From: G020354785 sp965602045
GTDB taxonomy: Bacteria > Bacteroidota > Bacteroidia > Bacteroidales > UBA10428
DNA length: 10,285 nt
Assembly (NCBI GenBank): GCA_965602045.1
Contig: CBFCXR010000080.1
Span: forward strand, 1 to 10,285
Direction of reading: 5' to 3'
Shown here in pieces: positions 1-7,352 of this stretch. Positions within the stretch are counted from its first letter, which is position 1, and every line of letters begins with the position of its first letter. The notes under the pieces are model-generated. The model was not told the origin of the DNA, made no database searches, and was given only the letters and a program-made list of their open reading frames with translations. The position numbers and the translations under genes were made by a program.

Positions 1-8
1 ATATCCTT

Positions 9-16
9 TACCTTTG
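9..16 (+). promoter_or_regulatory. Putative Bacteroidota -7 promoter element (TACCTTTG) for the gene at 58
   Basis: The octamer TACCTTTG matches the Bacteroidota housekeeping -7 consensus TAnnTTTG exactly. Transcription would start near position 23, leaving a leader of about 35 bases before the ATG at 58, which is a normal length. The matching -33 TTG/TTTG element would fall left of the window edge and cannot be seen, so the call rests on one motif and its position. Confidence 0.45.
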
Positions 17-57
17 GAGATTAAACTTTTGAACGTTAATTGAATATAAAATCAAAT

Positions 58-780
58 ATGATGAAAAACTATTTTTTGATATTCTTTTTACTTGTTTTTA
101 CTTTCTCTGGTTACTCACAGGTTATTGAGAATGTTGATTATAATCTTGTTGGTAATTCTATAAATATCTTTTATGATATTAATGATTACACCATAGGAGA
201 AAAATACGAGATCGAGGTTAGATTTGTAAATAATGAAGGGCAGGTTGTTATACCACGCACTCTATGGGGAGACTTCGGTATCGTTACAGGTGGTAAGGGA
301 AAAAAGATAGTTTGGTCTGTTTTTCAGGATACCCAGGGCTTAACAGGTAATTATCAGGCAGTGGTTAAAATCTCAAGGAAAATTTATAAAAGACATACCG
401 TGTTCGCTTATATGAACCTGCCGGATGTTAGTCTCATTGGCCTGAAGTATGCCTATGTTGATAAATTCGGAGGTTATATCGGTGCCTCTATAAGATATGA
501 TGATGACGATCCGCTTGTAGTTGTCGGCCCTGTCATTAGAGCCTACAAAGCAATATATACATATGCCGGATTTGGAATAAACGTTTTTACACCAGAGGAA
601 ATTATTATTGAGGCGGGAACGATAATTACTCCCAGGAAATTAGGGTTTGTGGCATTTGACCTGGGGATAGGTCTGTTTTCTTATACAGAATATAATACTT
701 CTGCTATTCCATCTTTATCTCCTGATGAATCAATTAAAGATGTTTTCATAAAAGTTGGTGTTGGTATTCGTATCAACTAA
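58..780 (+). CDS. Secreted protein with Ig-like N-terminal domain and outer-membrane beta-barrel C-terminal half
   Basis: The reading frame is open from a TTG at 40, but the ATG at 58 (or 61) is preferred because it places a classical signal peptide at the N-terminus: MMKN, a hydrophobic core FLIFFLLVFTF, then GYS|Q with predicted cleavage before Gln21. The mature protein has two parts (240-residue numbering). Residues about 21-108 form a beta-rich domain with the pattern N-x-I-x-I-x-YD, then GDFGIVTGGKGKKIVW and a D-x-x-x-L-x-G ending. I recall this arrangement from many secreted Bacteroidota proteins, often near caspase-like peptidases. Residues about 112-240 alternate hydrophobic strands and polar turns (GGYIGASIRY, YTYAGFGINV, AFDLGIGLFSY) and end in a terminal strand KVGVGIRIN, typical of small outer-membrane barrels. 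It converges with the caspase-like gene, with 37 bases between the stops and no clear terminator hairpin. No enzymatic motif is visible. Barrel and export are well supported; the role is unknown. Confidence 0.8.
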   Translation: MMKNYFLIFFLLVFTFSGYSQVIENVDYNLVGNSINIFYDINDYTIGEKYEIEVRFVNNEGQVVIPRTLWGDFGIVTGGKGKKIVWSVFQDTQGLTGNYQAVVKISRKIYKRHTVFAYMNLPDVSLIGLKYAYVDKFGGYIGASIRYDDDDPLVVVGPVIRAYKAIYTYAGFGINVFTPEEIIIEAGTIITPRKLGFVAFDLGIGLFSYTEYNTSAIPSLSPDESIKDVFIKVGVGIRIN

Positions 781-817
781 AATTTATCTGTTGTTAAATT
801 ACGTCGCCGGAATTTTA

Positions 818-1816
818 TTAATCATTTATTTTCCATCCGGGCCATTCATTTATGATAGAACTACTGGCATTTATCTCGGGTATTTGCTCTTTATCATTTA
901 CTAATACTGATTGTAACGAGATATTATCCTTTAAATATTCCGAAAGCTCCCGATAGGTGATATCTCCTTTTGTCCCTTTTAACTTTTTTAGCAAATAATA
1001 TGTAAATAATCCATGTTCCTCGTTTTTCAGGGGCATAGAAGATTGATCTCCACTGCTGGCGGAAAACGTTATAATATTACCTGACAGTGAGTTTTCCCTG
1101 GGTTTGATCCTTACTCCCCTGGCTGCCAGCAATCCCTGATTTCTTGCGCCACCACTAAAACACGCGTCAATAAATACTGTAATTCTTTTTGAAGGGTATT
1201 CTGCAAGTTTTGCATATAAATCCTGAAGCCTGATGCCATCTTTGGCATTCCTTCCATTAACATCCACAGGCATTAAATAAGGATCTTTAGTGATTTCATC
1301 AGGCAAACCATGACCTGCATAATAAACAAACACCTCTGACTTTCCATTTGTGTTCTTTATAATTAATTTCATCTTTGAGATCGCCTGGTTCATCTGGCCT
1401 GTGGTACCATCTAAAAGAAATACAATGTTTTTCGCCGGAATCCCAAGAATGTTCTTTGCATATTCCTTAAATGCGCTTGCATCATTTCTTGCATAATCTA
1501 CATTTATCTCAGTGTTCAATTCGATCTGATGTGAAGAATAATCCTCATTACCTATGATCAATGCAAATCTTAAATTATTAGTCTGAGCTGTCACAGGAAT
1601 ATTCTTATCAACATCTGAATTTCCCGTGAAAATATAGCCTTTGCTTTCTTTACGCACATACACTATTTCCTTTTTTACATCAGGGTCACTTGCTTCGATG
1701 CTTTTTTCTTCTTTTGTAATATTCAGTTGTTTAAACTGGCTCTTGCCTTCCTGTGCCAGGCAATAAAAATAACTTATCGCCAGTATGCCTGCCAGTAAAC
1801 ATATTTTTAGTTTCAT
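818..1816 (-). CDS. Secreted caspase-family (peptidase C14, orthocaspase-like) cysteine peptidase
   Basis: The 332-residue protein starts with a signal peptide (MKLKICLLAGILAISYFYCLAQ, written as two parts: MKLK then a hydrophobic core to CLA|Q). A low-complexity linker runs to about residue 82, and a caspase-fold p20/p10 domain covers about 83-320. The catalytic dyad is visible: His169 in YYAGHG and Cys219 in DACFSGG. Other family landmarks are FALIIGNEDY (start of strand 1), YARNDASAF, FLLDGTTG before the helix, YLMPVD after the His, and SASSGDQSS downstream of the Cys. Bacterial members usually cleave after Arg or Lys, but the specificity pocket cannot be assigned confidently here. The signal peptide places it in the periplasm or outside, unlike cytoplasmic caspase effectors of defence systems. 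There is no lipobox and no obvious C-terminal sorting domain. It lies 200 bp downstream of the gat operon on the same strand but has its own candidate promoter. Family assignment is firm; substrate and role are unknown. Confidence 0.9.
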   Translation of the reverse strand: MKLKICLLAGILAISYFYCLAQEGKSQFKQLNITKEEKSIEASDPDVKKEIVYVRKESKGYIFTGNSDVDKNIPVTAQTNNLRFALIIGNEDYSSHQIELNTEINVDYARNDASAFKEYAKNILGIPAKNIVFLLDGTTGQMNQAISKMKLIIKNTNGKSEVFVYYAGHGLPDEITKDPYLMPVDVNGRNAKDGIRLQDLYAKLAEYPSKRITVFIDACFSGGARNQGLLAARGVRIKPRENSLSGNIITFSASSGDQSSMPLKNEEHGLFTYYLLKKLKGTKGDITYRELSEYLKDNISLQSVLVNDKEQIPEINASSSIINEWPGWKIND

Positions 1817-1839
1817 TATATTTTTAGTTTAAAGGTTTA

Positions 1840-1932
1840 TCATAAGTAACTATATCCTACACCAAATGTAAAAGAAAAATAGTAATCCTCGTCTTCTTCG
1901 GGAAAAATATTCAATGCGGTTTCAATCAAAAA
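1840..1932 (-). pseudogene. Remnant of the C-terminal end of an outer-membrane beta-barrel protein
   Basis: On the minus strand this short frame reads IETALNIFPEEDEDYY followed by FSFTFGVGYSYL and a TGA stop. An acidic turn followed by an alternating aromatic/glycine strand ending in GYSYL is what the last hairpin of an outer-membrane barrel (the BAM-recognised C-terminal beta signal) looks like. There is no start codon except an internal TTG, and the frame closes with a TAA at 1933-1935. The overlapping frame upstream (1922-1993) reads NYIFHSIKLIFD, another strand-like run, so the relic may extend to about 1993 with a single-base frameshift around 1925-1930. The caspase-like gene begins 23 bases after the stop. 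The similarity is judged by eye from a short stretch, so a chance match is possible. Confidence 0.4.
1863..1870 (-). promoter_or_regulatory. Putative -7 promoter element (TACATTTG) for the caspase-like gene
   Basis: On the minus strand the octamer TACATTTG fits TAnnTTTG exactly and lies 46 bases upstream of the ATG at 1816. No convincing -33 TTG was found at the usual distance. The element lies inside the barrel-protein remnant, so it could simply be coding sequence of the old gene. It would give the caspase-like gene a promoter independent of the gat operon upstream. Confidence 0.3.
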
Positions 1933-2016
1933 TTAATTTAATGGAATGAAAAATATAATTATCTCCAGTATCCAAAAAAATATTTGACCTCATTTATAGC
2001 ACGCCCACTAATATAA

Positions 2017-5000
2017 CTAACCCTCCCCCCTAACCGGTTTTATATGTGCTTCATGCACTTTTTCATCGGATAATGTGGAAGGGCTGTTAAACAACAGATC
2101 TTCACCTGAGCCTGTCTTGGGGAAGGCTATAACATCACGGATAGTGCTCTTATTTTCCAGCACCATTATCAGTCTGTCAATACCCCATGCAATGCCGCCA
2201 TGAGGAGGCGCACCGTATTGAAAGGCCTCATGCATGTGTCCCACGCTCTTTATCATTTCTTCTTTGTTGTATCCCATATTCCGGTAAGTGGCTTCCAGGA
2301 TTTCGGGCTTATGTGCCCGCACTGAACCCCCTCCTATCTCATGGCCGTTTACTACCATATCGTACTGCTGGGAAATTATATCACCGATATTTTTTCCTTC
2401 CATATGCTTTTTCAAATCTTCCTTTTTAGGCATTGAGAAGGGATTATGCGAAAATGTCCATTTCCCATCATCCGTCTTCTCAAAAAGCGGAAAATCAATT
2501 ATCCAGGCCGGATGCAATTCTTTATGCTTAACAAGCTTAAGCATTTTGCCCAGTTCCTGGCGAACAGCGTCAAGAGCTTTATTAGCAGTTTTAAAATCGG
2601 CTGCCGAGAAAAATACAACATCTCCTTCTTTTGCGTTTACTTCTTTAATGATCTTTACTGCAATATGCTCACCCAAATATTTTATGATAGGAGACTGCAG
2701 CCCATGTGTATTTACAACAATATATGCCAGTCCTCCCAAACCATTTTGCTGAGCAATATCAGTAAGTTTTTCAATCTGTCCCTTTGATATCCTTTTGCCG
2801 GTGAGCTTGCTGTCAACCTTAATGCATTTTACTATTCCTCCTTCGTCAATTGGCCGGGTAAAAACCTGGAAAGATGTCTCCTTAACAATATCGGTAATAT
2901 CCTGCATCTCCAGGCCAAAACGCAAATCGGGCCTGTCAGTTCCGTATTTTTCCATTGCCTCAAAATATGAAAGTATCCTGAAGGGTAGAAGTTTCCATTT
3001 TTTACCGTAGACTTTCTTTGCTATCTCATTAAAAAGGTAAGTATTAATATTCATAATATCCTGCATACTTACAAATGACATCTCAATATCCAGCTGCGTA
3101 AACTCAGGCTGCCTGTCACCCCGTGAGTCTTCGTCCCTGAAGCACCGGGCGATCTGGAAATACTTATCAAATCCACCTACCATCAGCATCTGCTTGAATT
3201 GCTGGGGTGCCTGCGGCAGGGTGTAGAATTTACCCGGAAACTTACGGCTGGGAACTATAAACTCCCTGGCTCCCTCATCTGTTCCGGATGTTAAGACAGG
3301 TGTCTCGATCTCAATAAACTCTTTTTTATCCAGAATGTCCCTGATAAGCTTTATAACTTTGTGGCGGTTAATTATGGCCCTGCGAATATCCGCATTCCTG
3401 TGATCCAGAAACTTGTACTTAAACCGTACATTTGACGAAGACCTTGATGCTCTCCTTATCTCAAAAGGCAGCGGCTTTGCATAGTTCAGAACCTCCAATT
3501 CCTTTGCATCCAGTTCAATTGTTCCTGTACGGATACCCGGATTATAGTCATCCTCACTTCGTGTAATAATCTGACCGGTAACCATGATCACAGATTCCGC
3601 ACTTATCCTGGTCAGCTCATCCAGTCTTTTGGGAAAATGCACTCTTGTTAACCTCACCTGGAAAACCTCATAGCTCGAATCCCTTAAGTCAATAAAGACC
3701 AGCTCACCATGATCCCTTACACTTGACACCCAGCCGGAAAGGGTAACTGTATCGTTTAAATTATCGTTTGACAGGTCAGAAATAATATGCGTCCTGTATG
3801 CCTCTTTTAAAATGATCTCAGATTGCTTAATCCCAACGCTCCCTTTATCTGCGACTGTCCGCGCTGCACCTTCCTGAGAGCTTGTACCACGAGGAGAAAT
3901 ACCATCTGCAGTTTTGACTTCTTTTCCGGTAAGTTTTTCAATAATCTTCTCCCTGATAACTTTTCCGGAGGCCCACTTACCAACTTTCGGCATTATCTTT
4001 CCTGTTAAAATACCTGCTTTATTTGTATTTCCTGCCCTGATATCGTTTACAATATCAGGATTCTCTTTAAAAGCTTCAGCTATCTTTTCCTCAATTATAT
4101 CTTCGGATATACTGTTATCATTAATATAAGTTGTGTAGTCAAAACTGTGGTTATCAATTACCTTTTTTATGGCATCCTGGAAAAGCAATACGGAAATTTT
4201 CTGTGCTTTAAATAAAGAAAACATCTCTATAAAAGCCTTGATATTAATAGTTTTATTATAGTCTTCCTGTTTCAGGCTATTTGTAAGGGTTCTTGCAACA
4301 AAAAGAGGATCATTGATTTCATTATTGATTTCCAGAAATACTGTTGAACGGTTTGGATCAGAAGTAAAGAATTTCGCATCCTGGGGACGCACTCCTCCTT
4401 CAATTAATTTAGTCTCAACAGAAAATGGTAATAAATTGCTATCAACATTTATTTTTTCAACAGCTTCTTTAATATCCACTAAGGGGATATCGGGTTCAAG
4501 AGCAAACCTGTAATCAGCAGCAAACTCCTTTTGACGCATTACTTTTGTCTTTTTCAGATCAGCGTCAAATAAAACTGTTATTTGTTGCGGCCTGGGCTCT
4601 TTATGTTCTTTAAAATAGTCAAGTTGCTTGGTTACCTCTTCAATCAGTGCTTCTATCATAAACCTGAAAGAGTTAAGGTTTTTGATCTCTGCCCTGGCAT
4701 TGAGGTCATCTGTACCCTTCTTTCGCAGTGAAACACTGACGTCCGACTTAAATTCACCTTTCTCAAGGTTCGCATTTGAAATTTTCAGGTTCTGAACAAT
4801 ACGATGAAGATATTGCGCATATATGGAAGCATCTTCTATATTATGAATACAAGGTTTGGTAACCACCTCAATTAAAGGTACACCGGATTTATTAAAATCC
4901 ACCAGGGTATGATTTCGTTCGTGCATTAATTTGGCAGCATCTTCCTCGATATGAACCTGCTCCAGTTTTACCGAAAAAGTGGTGCCGTCATTTCTATAAC

Positions 5001-5358
5001 AGCTAATTTCTCCGTCAGGAATTATGGGCTTTTGAAATTGTGTTAGCTGAAAGTTTTTAGGAAGATCGGGATATTCATAATGTTTTCTATCCCAGCAAAT
5101 AACTGAGTTATGCATACTTGAACTAACAGCTTTGCCAAAATAGATGGCTTTTCTGATGGCTTCTTTATTAACAGCCGGTAAAACACCCATCTGGCCAGTG
5201 CAAACCGGACATATATTTTGATTAGGCTTCTCATCCTCCTGGTTTGCACATGAGCAAAAAAGCTTGGAGGCGGTATTCAGGCGAACATGTGTCTCAAGGC
5301 CTATAACTACCTCTAAACCATTTGATTCTATTTCCTTGTTAAGTCTGCTGATATCCAT
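2017..5358 (-). CDS. gatB-aspS: Fusion protein: Asp/Glu-tRNA amidotransferase subunit GatB joined to aspartyl-tRNA synthetase
   Basis: One unbroken 1113-residue frame holds two complete enzymes. Residues 1-480 are GatB: GLEVVIGLETHVRLNT, a Cys4 zinc site (C35, C37, C50, C53), HIEEDAAKL, DFNKSGVPLIEVV, EPDIPL and a C-terminal YqeY-like tail ending KVGKWASGKVIREKIIEKL. A Ser/Gly/Ala-rich linker covers about 481-514. Residues 515-1113 are a class II bacterial-type AspRS: OB-fold anticodon-binding domain (about 520-630), motif 1 (FIEIETPVLT, 681-690), motif 2 (CFRDED, Arg741), a GAD insert (about 815-935), and motif 3 (GIAWGIDRL, Arg1062). GatB activates and presents the aminoacyl end of mischarged tRNA; AspRS makes Asp-tRNA. 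No Met occurs between 456 and 592, so separate translation of AspRS looks unlikely. His550 in RDHG and the absence of Lys at the second specificity position (Asp603) fit a non-discriminating AspRS. The start ATG overlaps the gatA stop (TGATG), implying translational coupling. I recall database entries named as GatB/AspS fusions in some Bacteroidota, so it is uncommon rather than unique. Confidence 0.95.
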   Translation of the reverse strand: MDISRLNKEIESNGLEVVIGLETHVRLNTASKLFCSCANQEDEKPNQNICPVCTGQMGVLPAVNKEAIRKAIYFGKAVSSSMHNSVICWDRKHYEYPDLPKNFQLTQFQKPIIPDGEISCYRNDGTTFSVKLEQVHIEEDAAKLMHERNHTLVDFNKSGVPLIEVVTKPCIHNIEDASIYAQYLHRIVQNLKISNANLEKGEFKSDVSVSLRKKGTDDLNARAEIKNLNSFRFMIEALIEEVTKQLDYFKEHKEPRPQQITVLFDADLKKTKVMRQKEFAADYRFALEPDIPLVDIKEAVEKINVDSNLLPFSVETKLIEGGVRPQDAKFFTSDPNRSTVFLEINNEINDPLFVARTLTNSLKQEDYNKTINIKAFIEMFSLFKAQKISVLLFQDAIKKVIDNHSFDYTTYINDNSISEDIIEEKIAEAFKENPDIVNDIRAGNTNKAGILTGKIMPKVGKWASGKVIREKIIEKLTGKEVKTADGISPRGTSSQEGAARTVADKGSVGIKQSEIILKEAYRTHIISDLSNDNLNDTVTLSGWVSSVRDHGELVFIDLRDSSYEVFQVRLTRVHFPKRLDELTRISAESVIMVTGQIITRSEDDYNPGIRTGTIELDAKELEVLNYAKPLPFEIRRASRSSSNVRFKYKFLDHRNADIRRAIINRHKVIKLIRDILDKKEFIEIETPVLTSGTDEGAREFIVPSRKFPGKFYTLPQAPQQFKQMLMVGGFDKYFQIARCFRDEDSRGDRQPEFTQLDIEMSFVSMQDIMNINTYLFNEIAKKVYGKKWKLLPFRILSYFEAMEKYGTDRPDLRFGLEMQDITDIVKETSFQVFTRPIDEGGIVKCIKVDSKLTGKRISKGQIEKLTDIAQQNGLGGLAYIVVNTHGLQSPIIKYLGEHIAVKIIKEVNAKEGDVVFFSAADFKTANKALDAVRQELGKMLKLVKHKELHPAWIIDFPLFEKTDDGKWTFSHNPFSMPKKEDLKKHMEGKNIGDIISQQYDMVVNGHEIGGGSVRAHKPEILEATYRNMGYNKEEMIKSVGHMHEAFQYGAPPHGGIAWGIDRLIMVLENKSTIRDVIAFPKTGSGEDLLFNSPSTLSDEKVHEAHIKPVRGEG

Positions 5359-6764
5359 CAGATTATCTTTTTAAGATAATTTGCAAATTTTAAAATAATA
5401 TCTTCCTGTTTTTTATATGCTGTTATTTGAATTCCTGTATCTGTTCCCTCTGGAAAAGTTAAGGTAGGAAGTCCGCCCAAACTAAAACCAACGGTATATG
5501 CATCGGATAAATACATAGCAAGCGGATCGCTCAGGCTTTTACCTATTGCAGGAGGTGTATTAGGTGAAACAGGCGAAATAATAACGTCTGCTTCCTTAAA
5601 CTCCTTACGGAAACTGTTAGCAATTTTGTTCCTCAATACTCTTGCTTTAAGGTAAATTTCTTCTGCATGGCCCTGAGCCAATACCTGGTTACCACCTACA
5701 ATTCTCCTTTTCGTTTCTTCTGTAAAGTTTTCTGACCGTGTAATGGCATAGCTTTCCTTAAGAACCGATCCTTCCAGCCTTCTCCCATAATTCATGCCAT
5801 CCAGACGTGCCAGATTAGATGCTGTTTCTGCCATGGCAATAGTATAATAGGTTGAAACCAGTAAGCTTGTATTAAAGAAATCCAGTTCCTTTACCTCAAT
5901 GCTTTGCTCCTGAATTGTATCAACAACTTTAATAAAGTCTTTTTTGATTTTTGGATCCAGCGCATCACTTTCCAGGAAACTTTTATAGTAACCTATTTTA
6001 ATACTACCCGCTGCAAAGGTGCCTGAAAACACTTCTTCCGGCACCGGAGTGGAGTCGAAAGTTGTTTGATCATGACCATCCTTTCCACTCATGATATTTA
6101 ACAACAACCTGATATCTTCCAGGCTTCGGGAAATAGGCCCAACACAATCAGTTGAGGATGCATATGCCATGAGTCCGTATCGTGAAATTCTTCCATATGT
6201 AGGCTTCAGACCATATACCTTGTTAAATCCTGCAGGCTGCCTTATTGACCCTCCCGTATCGCCTCCTATCGAAAATGCAGTATATCCTTTGGAAACATTT
6301 ACTGCACTTCCTCCGCTCGAACCACCGGCAACCAGCTTTTCATTAACAGCATTTTTTACCGGTCCGAATACAGTATTTTCACTGCTGCTTCCGTGGCCGA
6401 AGCAATCGCAATTTTCCTTAACAACAGGAATAGCACCTGCATCTAATAATTTCTGTATGGCTGTGGCAGTATAAGGTGATTTATAGTTCATCAGGAAATC
6501 TGAACTGGCGGATGCAGGACAACCCTGAAGCAAATACACATCTTTTAATCCAAATGGAACTCCTTCTAAAATACCAATATCAATACCTTTTTTAATTTTA
6601 TTATCCACTTTTTCTGCCATTTCCATGGCCATCTCAGTAAGCAGAAAATTAGCTGTATTATGAGTGTTCTTTTTAAGCTCAGATATCTTTTCCCTTATTA
6701 AATCAGTACAGGAAATTTTTTTGTGTAAAAGATCCTGATGTATTTTTAATATTTCTGATGCCAT
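5358..6764 (-). CDS. gatA: Asp-tRNA(Asn)/Glu-tRNA(Gln) amidotransferase subunit A (amidase)
   Basis: GatA hydrolyses glutamine (or asparagine) and passes ammonia to GatB, which amidates the mischarged tRNA. The 468-residue length is normal for the family. The amidase-signature catalytic triad is intact: Lys74 in GLKDVY, cis-Ser149 in GGSSGGSA, and nucleophile Ser173 in GGDTGGSIRQPA. The spacings (75 and 24 residues) equal those of characterised GatA. Other hallmarks are GSSSENTVFGPVKN (126-139), YGLKPTYGRISRYGLMAYASS (written in parts: YGLKPTYG then RISRYGLMAYASS) and DCVGPISRS. It starts two bases after the gatC stop and its TGA shares one base with the gatB-aspS ATG, so the three proteins are almost certainly made from one message in balanced amounts. 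Nothing is truncated or missing. Identification is secure; whether it serves Asn-tRNA, Gln-tRNA or both depends on which synthetases the genome has. Confidence 0.97.
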   Translation of the reverse strand: MASEILKIHQDLLHKKISCTDLIREKISELKKNTHNTANFLLTEMAMEMAEKVDNKIKKGIDIGILEGVPFGLKDVYLLQGCPASASSDFLMNYKSPYTATAIQKLLDAGAIPVVKENCDCFGHGSSSENTVFGPVKNAVNEKLVAGGSSGGSAVNVSKGYTAFSIGGDTGGSIRQPAGFNKVYGLKPTYGRISRYGLMAYASSTDCVGPISRSLEDIRLLLNIMSGKDGHDQTTFDSTPVPEEVFSGTFAAGSIKIGYYKSFLESDALDPKIKKDFIKVVDTIQEQSIEVKELDFFNTSLLVSTYYTIAMAETASNLARLDGMNYGRRLEGSVLKESYAITRSENFTEETKRRIVGGNQVLAQGHAEEIYLKARVLRNKIANSFRKEFKEADVIISPVSPNTPPAIGKSLSDPLAMYLSDAYTVGFSLGGLPTLTFPEGTDTGIQITAYKKQEDIILKFANYLKKII

Positions 6765-6766
6765 TG

Positions 6767-7042
6767 CTATTCTTCTATTACTTTTTGTACTACTAAATAT
6801 CCGTTCTTTTCCTTAGGGAAATTTTCTTTTATGATTTTCTTTTCCTCATTAGAACTATTAATTACATTATCGTTTCTAAGATCTTCAAGAGAGGCAACAT
6901 TACTTATATTGCTATCCAGTAAATTATCCCCATCATCACCGGATTGTGCATCCTTTATAACCTTAAACAGCTCATTAACTGCTTCTGAAGCCTTAGCTCC
7001 TTTAATACCGGATAAAACATCCAGCGTCATTAGTTTACTCAT
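6767..7042 (-). CDS. gatC: Divergent Asp-tRNA(Asn)/Glu-tRNA(Gln) amidotransferase subunit C
   Basis: GatC is the small subunit that wraps around and stabilises the GatA-GatB interface. The 91-residue product has the expected family ending: SNVASLEDLRNDNVINSS followed by a helix, then a FPKEKNGYLVVQKVIEE tail, corresponding to the usual LREDxV...APxxxxGYFKVPKVIE. The N-terminal half (MSKLMTLDVLSGIKGAKASEAV) departs from the normal 'IxxLAxLARLExxxEE' helix and carries a Gly/Asp/Asn-rich stretch (SGDDGDNLLDS) instead. An in-frame TGA six bases upstream of the ATG rules out a longer product in this frame. It is the first gene of the operon, two bases ahead of gatA. There is no good Shine-Dalgarno. 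Position and C-terminus make the assignment likely; sequence alone would leave it borderline. Confidence 0.75.
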   Translation of the reverse strand: MSKLMTLDVLSGIKGAKASEAVNELFKVIKDAQSGDDGDNLLDSNISNVASLEDLRNDNVINSSNEEKKIIKENFPKEKNGYLVVQKVIEE

Positions 7043-7352
7043 AGTTCATTGCTCATTATAATTGTAAAATAAATACACTGATCTTATCATATTTTCTGCC
7101 AGTGTTGAATTAATTTTGTTTTATACTTGTTAGTAATAGAAATATTCACGATCCTGTTTCAATAACACAATGCAAATATATGAAAAAACATGTCTGGACA
7201 CCCTGTAAACCCGCATTAATAGAGCGTTTAATAACAATTTAAAGATTTTTTGCGCATTGTGCTTACAAAATGTAATCTAATACAATATAATTACCTTAGT
7301 AATTCACAATTAATAAGTTTAAAATAATAATTTAAATTTATTTAGTATTTAA
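7043..7352. other. AT-rich non-coding spacer: leader and promoter region of the gat operon
   Basis: No frame here has a plausible start, length or recognisable protein content. It holds the presumed gatC leader, a candidate -7 element at 7173-7180, and a weak inverted repeat (ACACTG 7075-7080 with CAGTGT 7100-7105). Nothing resembling a T-box, riboswitch or terminator was recognised. The right end merges into the decayed transposase relic, whose true left boundary cannot be fixed. Confidence 0.5.
7173..7180 (-). promoter_or_regulatory. Putative -7 promoter element (TATATTTG) for the gatC-gatA-gatB/aspS operon
   Basis: The minus-strand octamer TATATTTG fits the Bacteroidota TAnnTTTG consensus exactly and lies 130 bases upstream of the gatC ATG, giving a leader of about 120 bases. 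No convincing -33 TTG was found at the usual distance. It is the only exact match seen upstream of the operon in the spacer, but in DNA this AT-rich one match is weak evidence. Confidence 0.35.

Noticed and set aside
818..1816. Caspase-like gene considered as an effector of an anti-phage defence system
   Set aside because: It has a signal peptide, so it acts outside the cytoplasm, and no sensor, cyclase, gasdermin or other defence gene lies beside it.
1922..1993. A 23-codon minus-strand frame starting at an ATG (1993) between the gat operon and the caspase-like gene
   Set aside because: Too short and without a ribosome site to be called a gene; better read as part of the possible barrel-protein relic.
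2187..4513. Several + strand open frames of 61-154 codons inside the gatB-aspS gene
   Set aside because: They lie antisense to a strongly conserved, fully readable fusion gene, have no recognisable domains and show composition expected from reading its codons backwards.
5043..5249. 68-codon minus-strand frame inside the gatB part
   Set aside because: It overlaps conserved GatB sequence in another frame, including the zinc-site cysteines, and encodes nothing recognisable.
6091..6474. 127-codon + strand frame opposite gatA
   Set aside because: It is antisense to the amidase catalytic region (Ser149/Ser173) and is explained by that gene's codon pattern.
6831..7061. 76-codon + strand frame opposite gatC
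   Set aside because: It is antisense to gatC, with a Ser/Leu-rich composition typical of a reversed frame.
7075..7105. Inverted repeat ACACTG/CAGTGT in the gatC leader, considered as an operator or attenuator
   Set aside because: Only six base pairs with a 19-base loop and no U-tract or conserved T-box features; easily due to chance.
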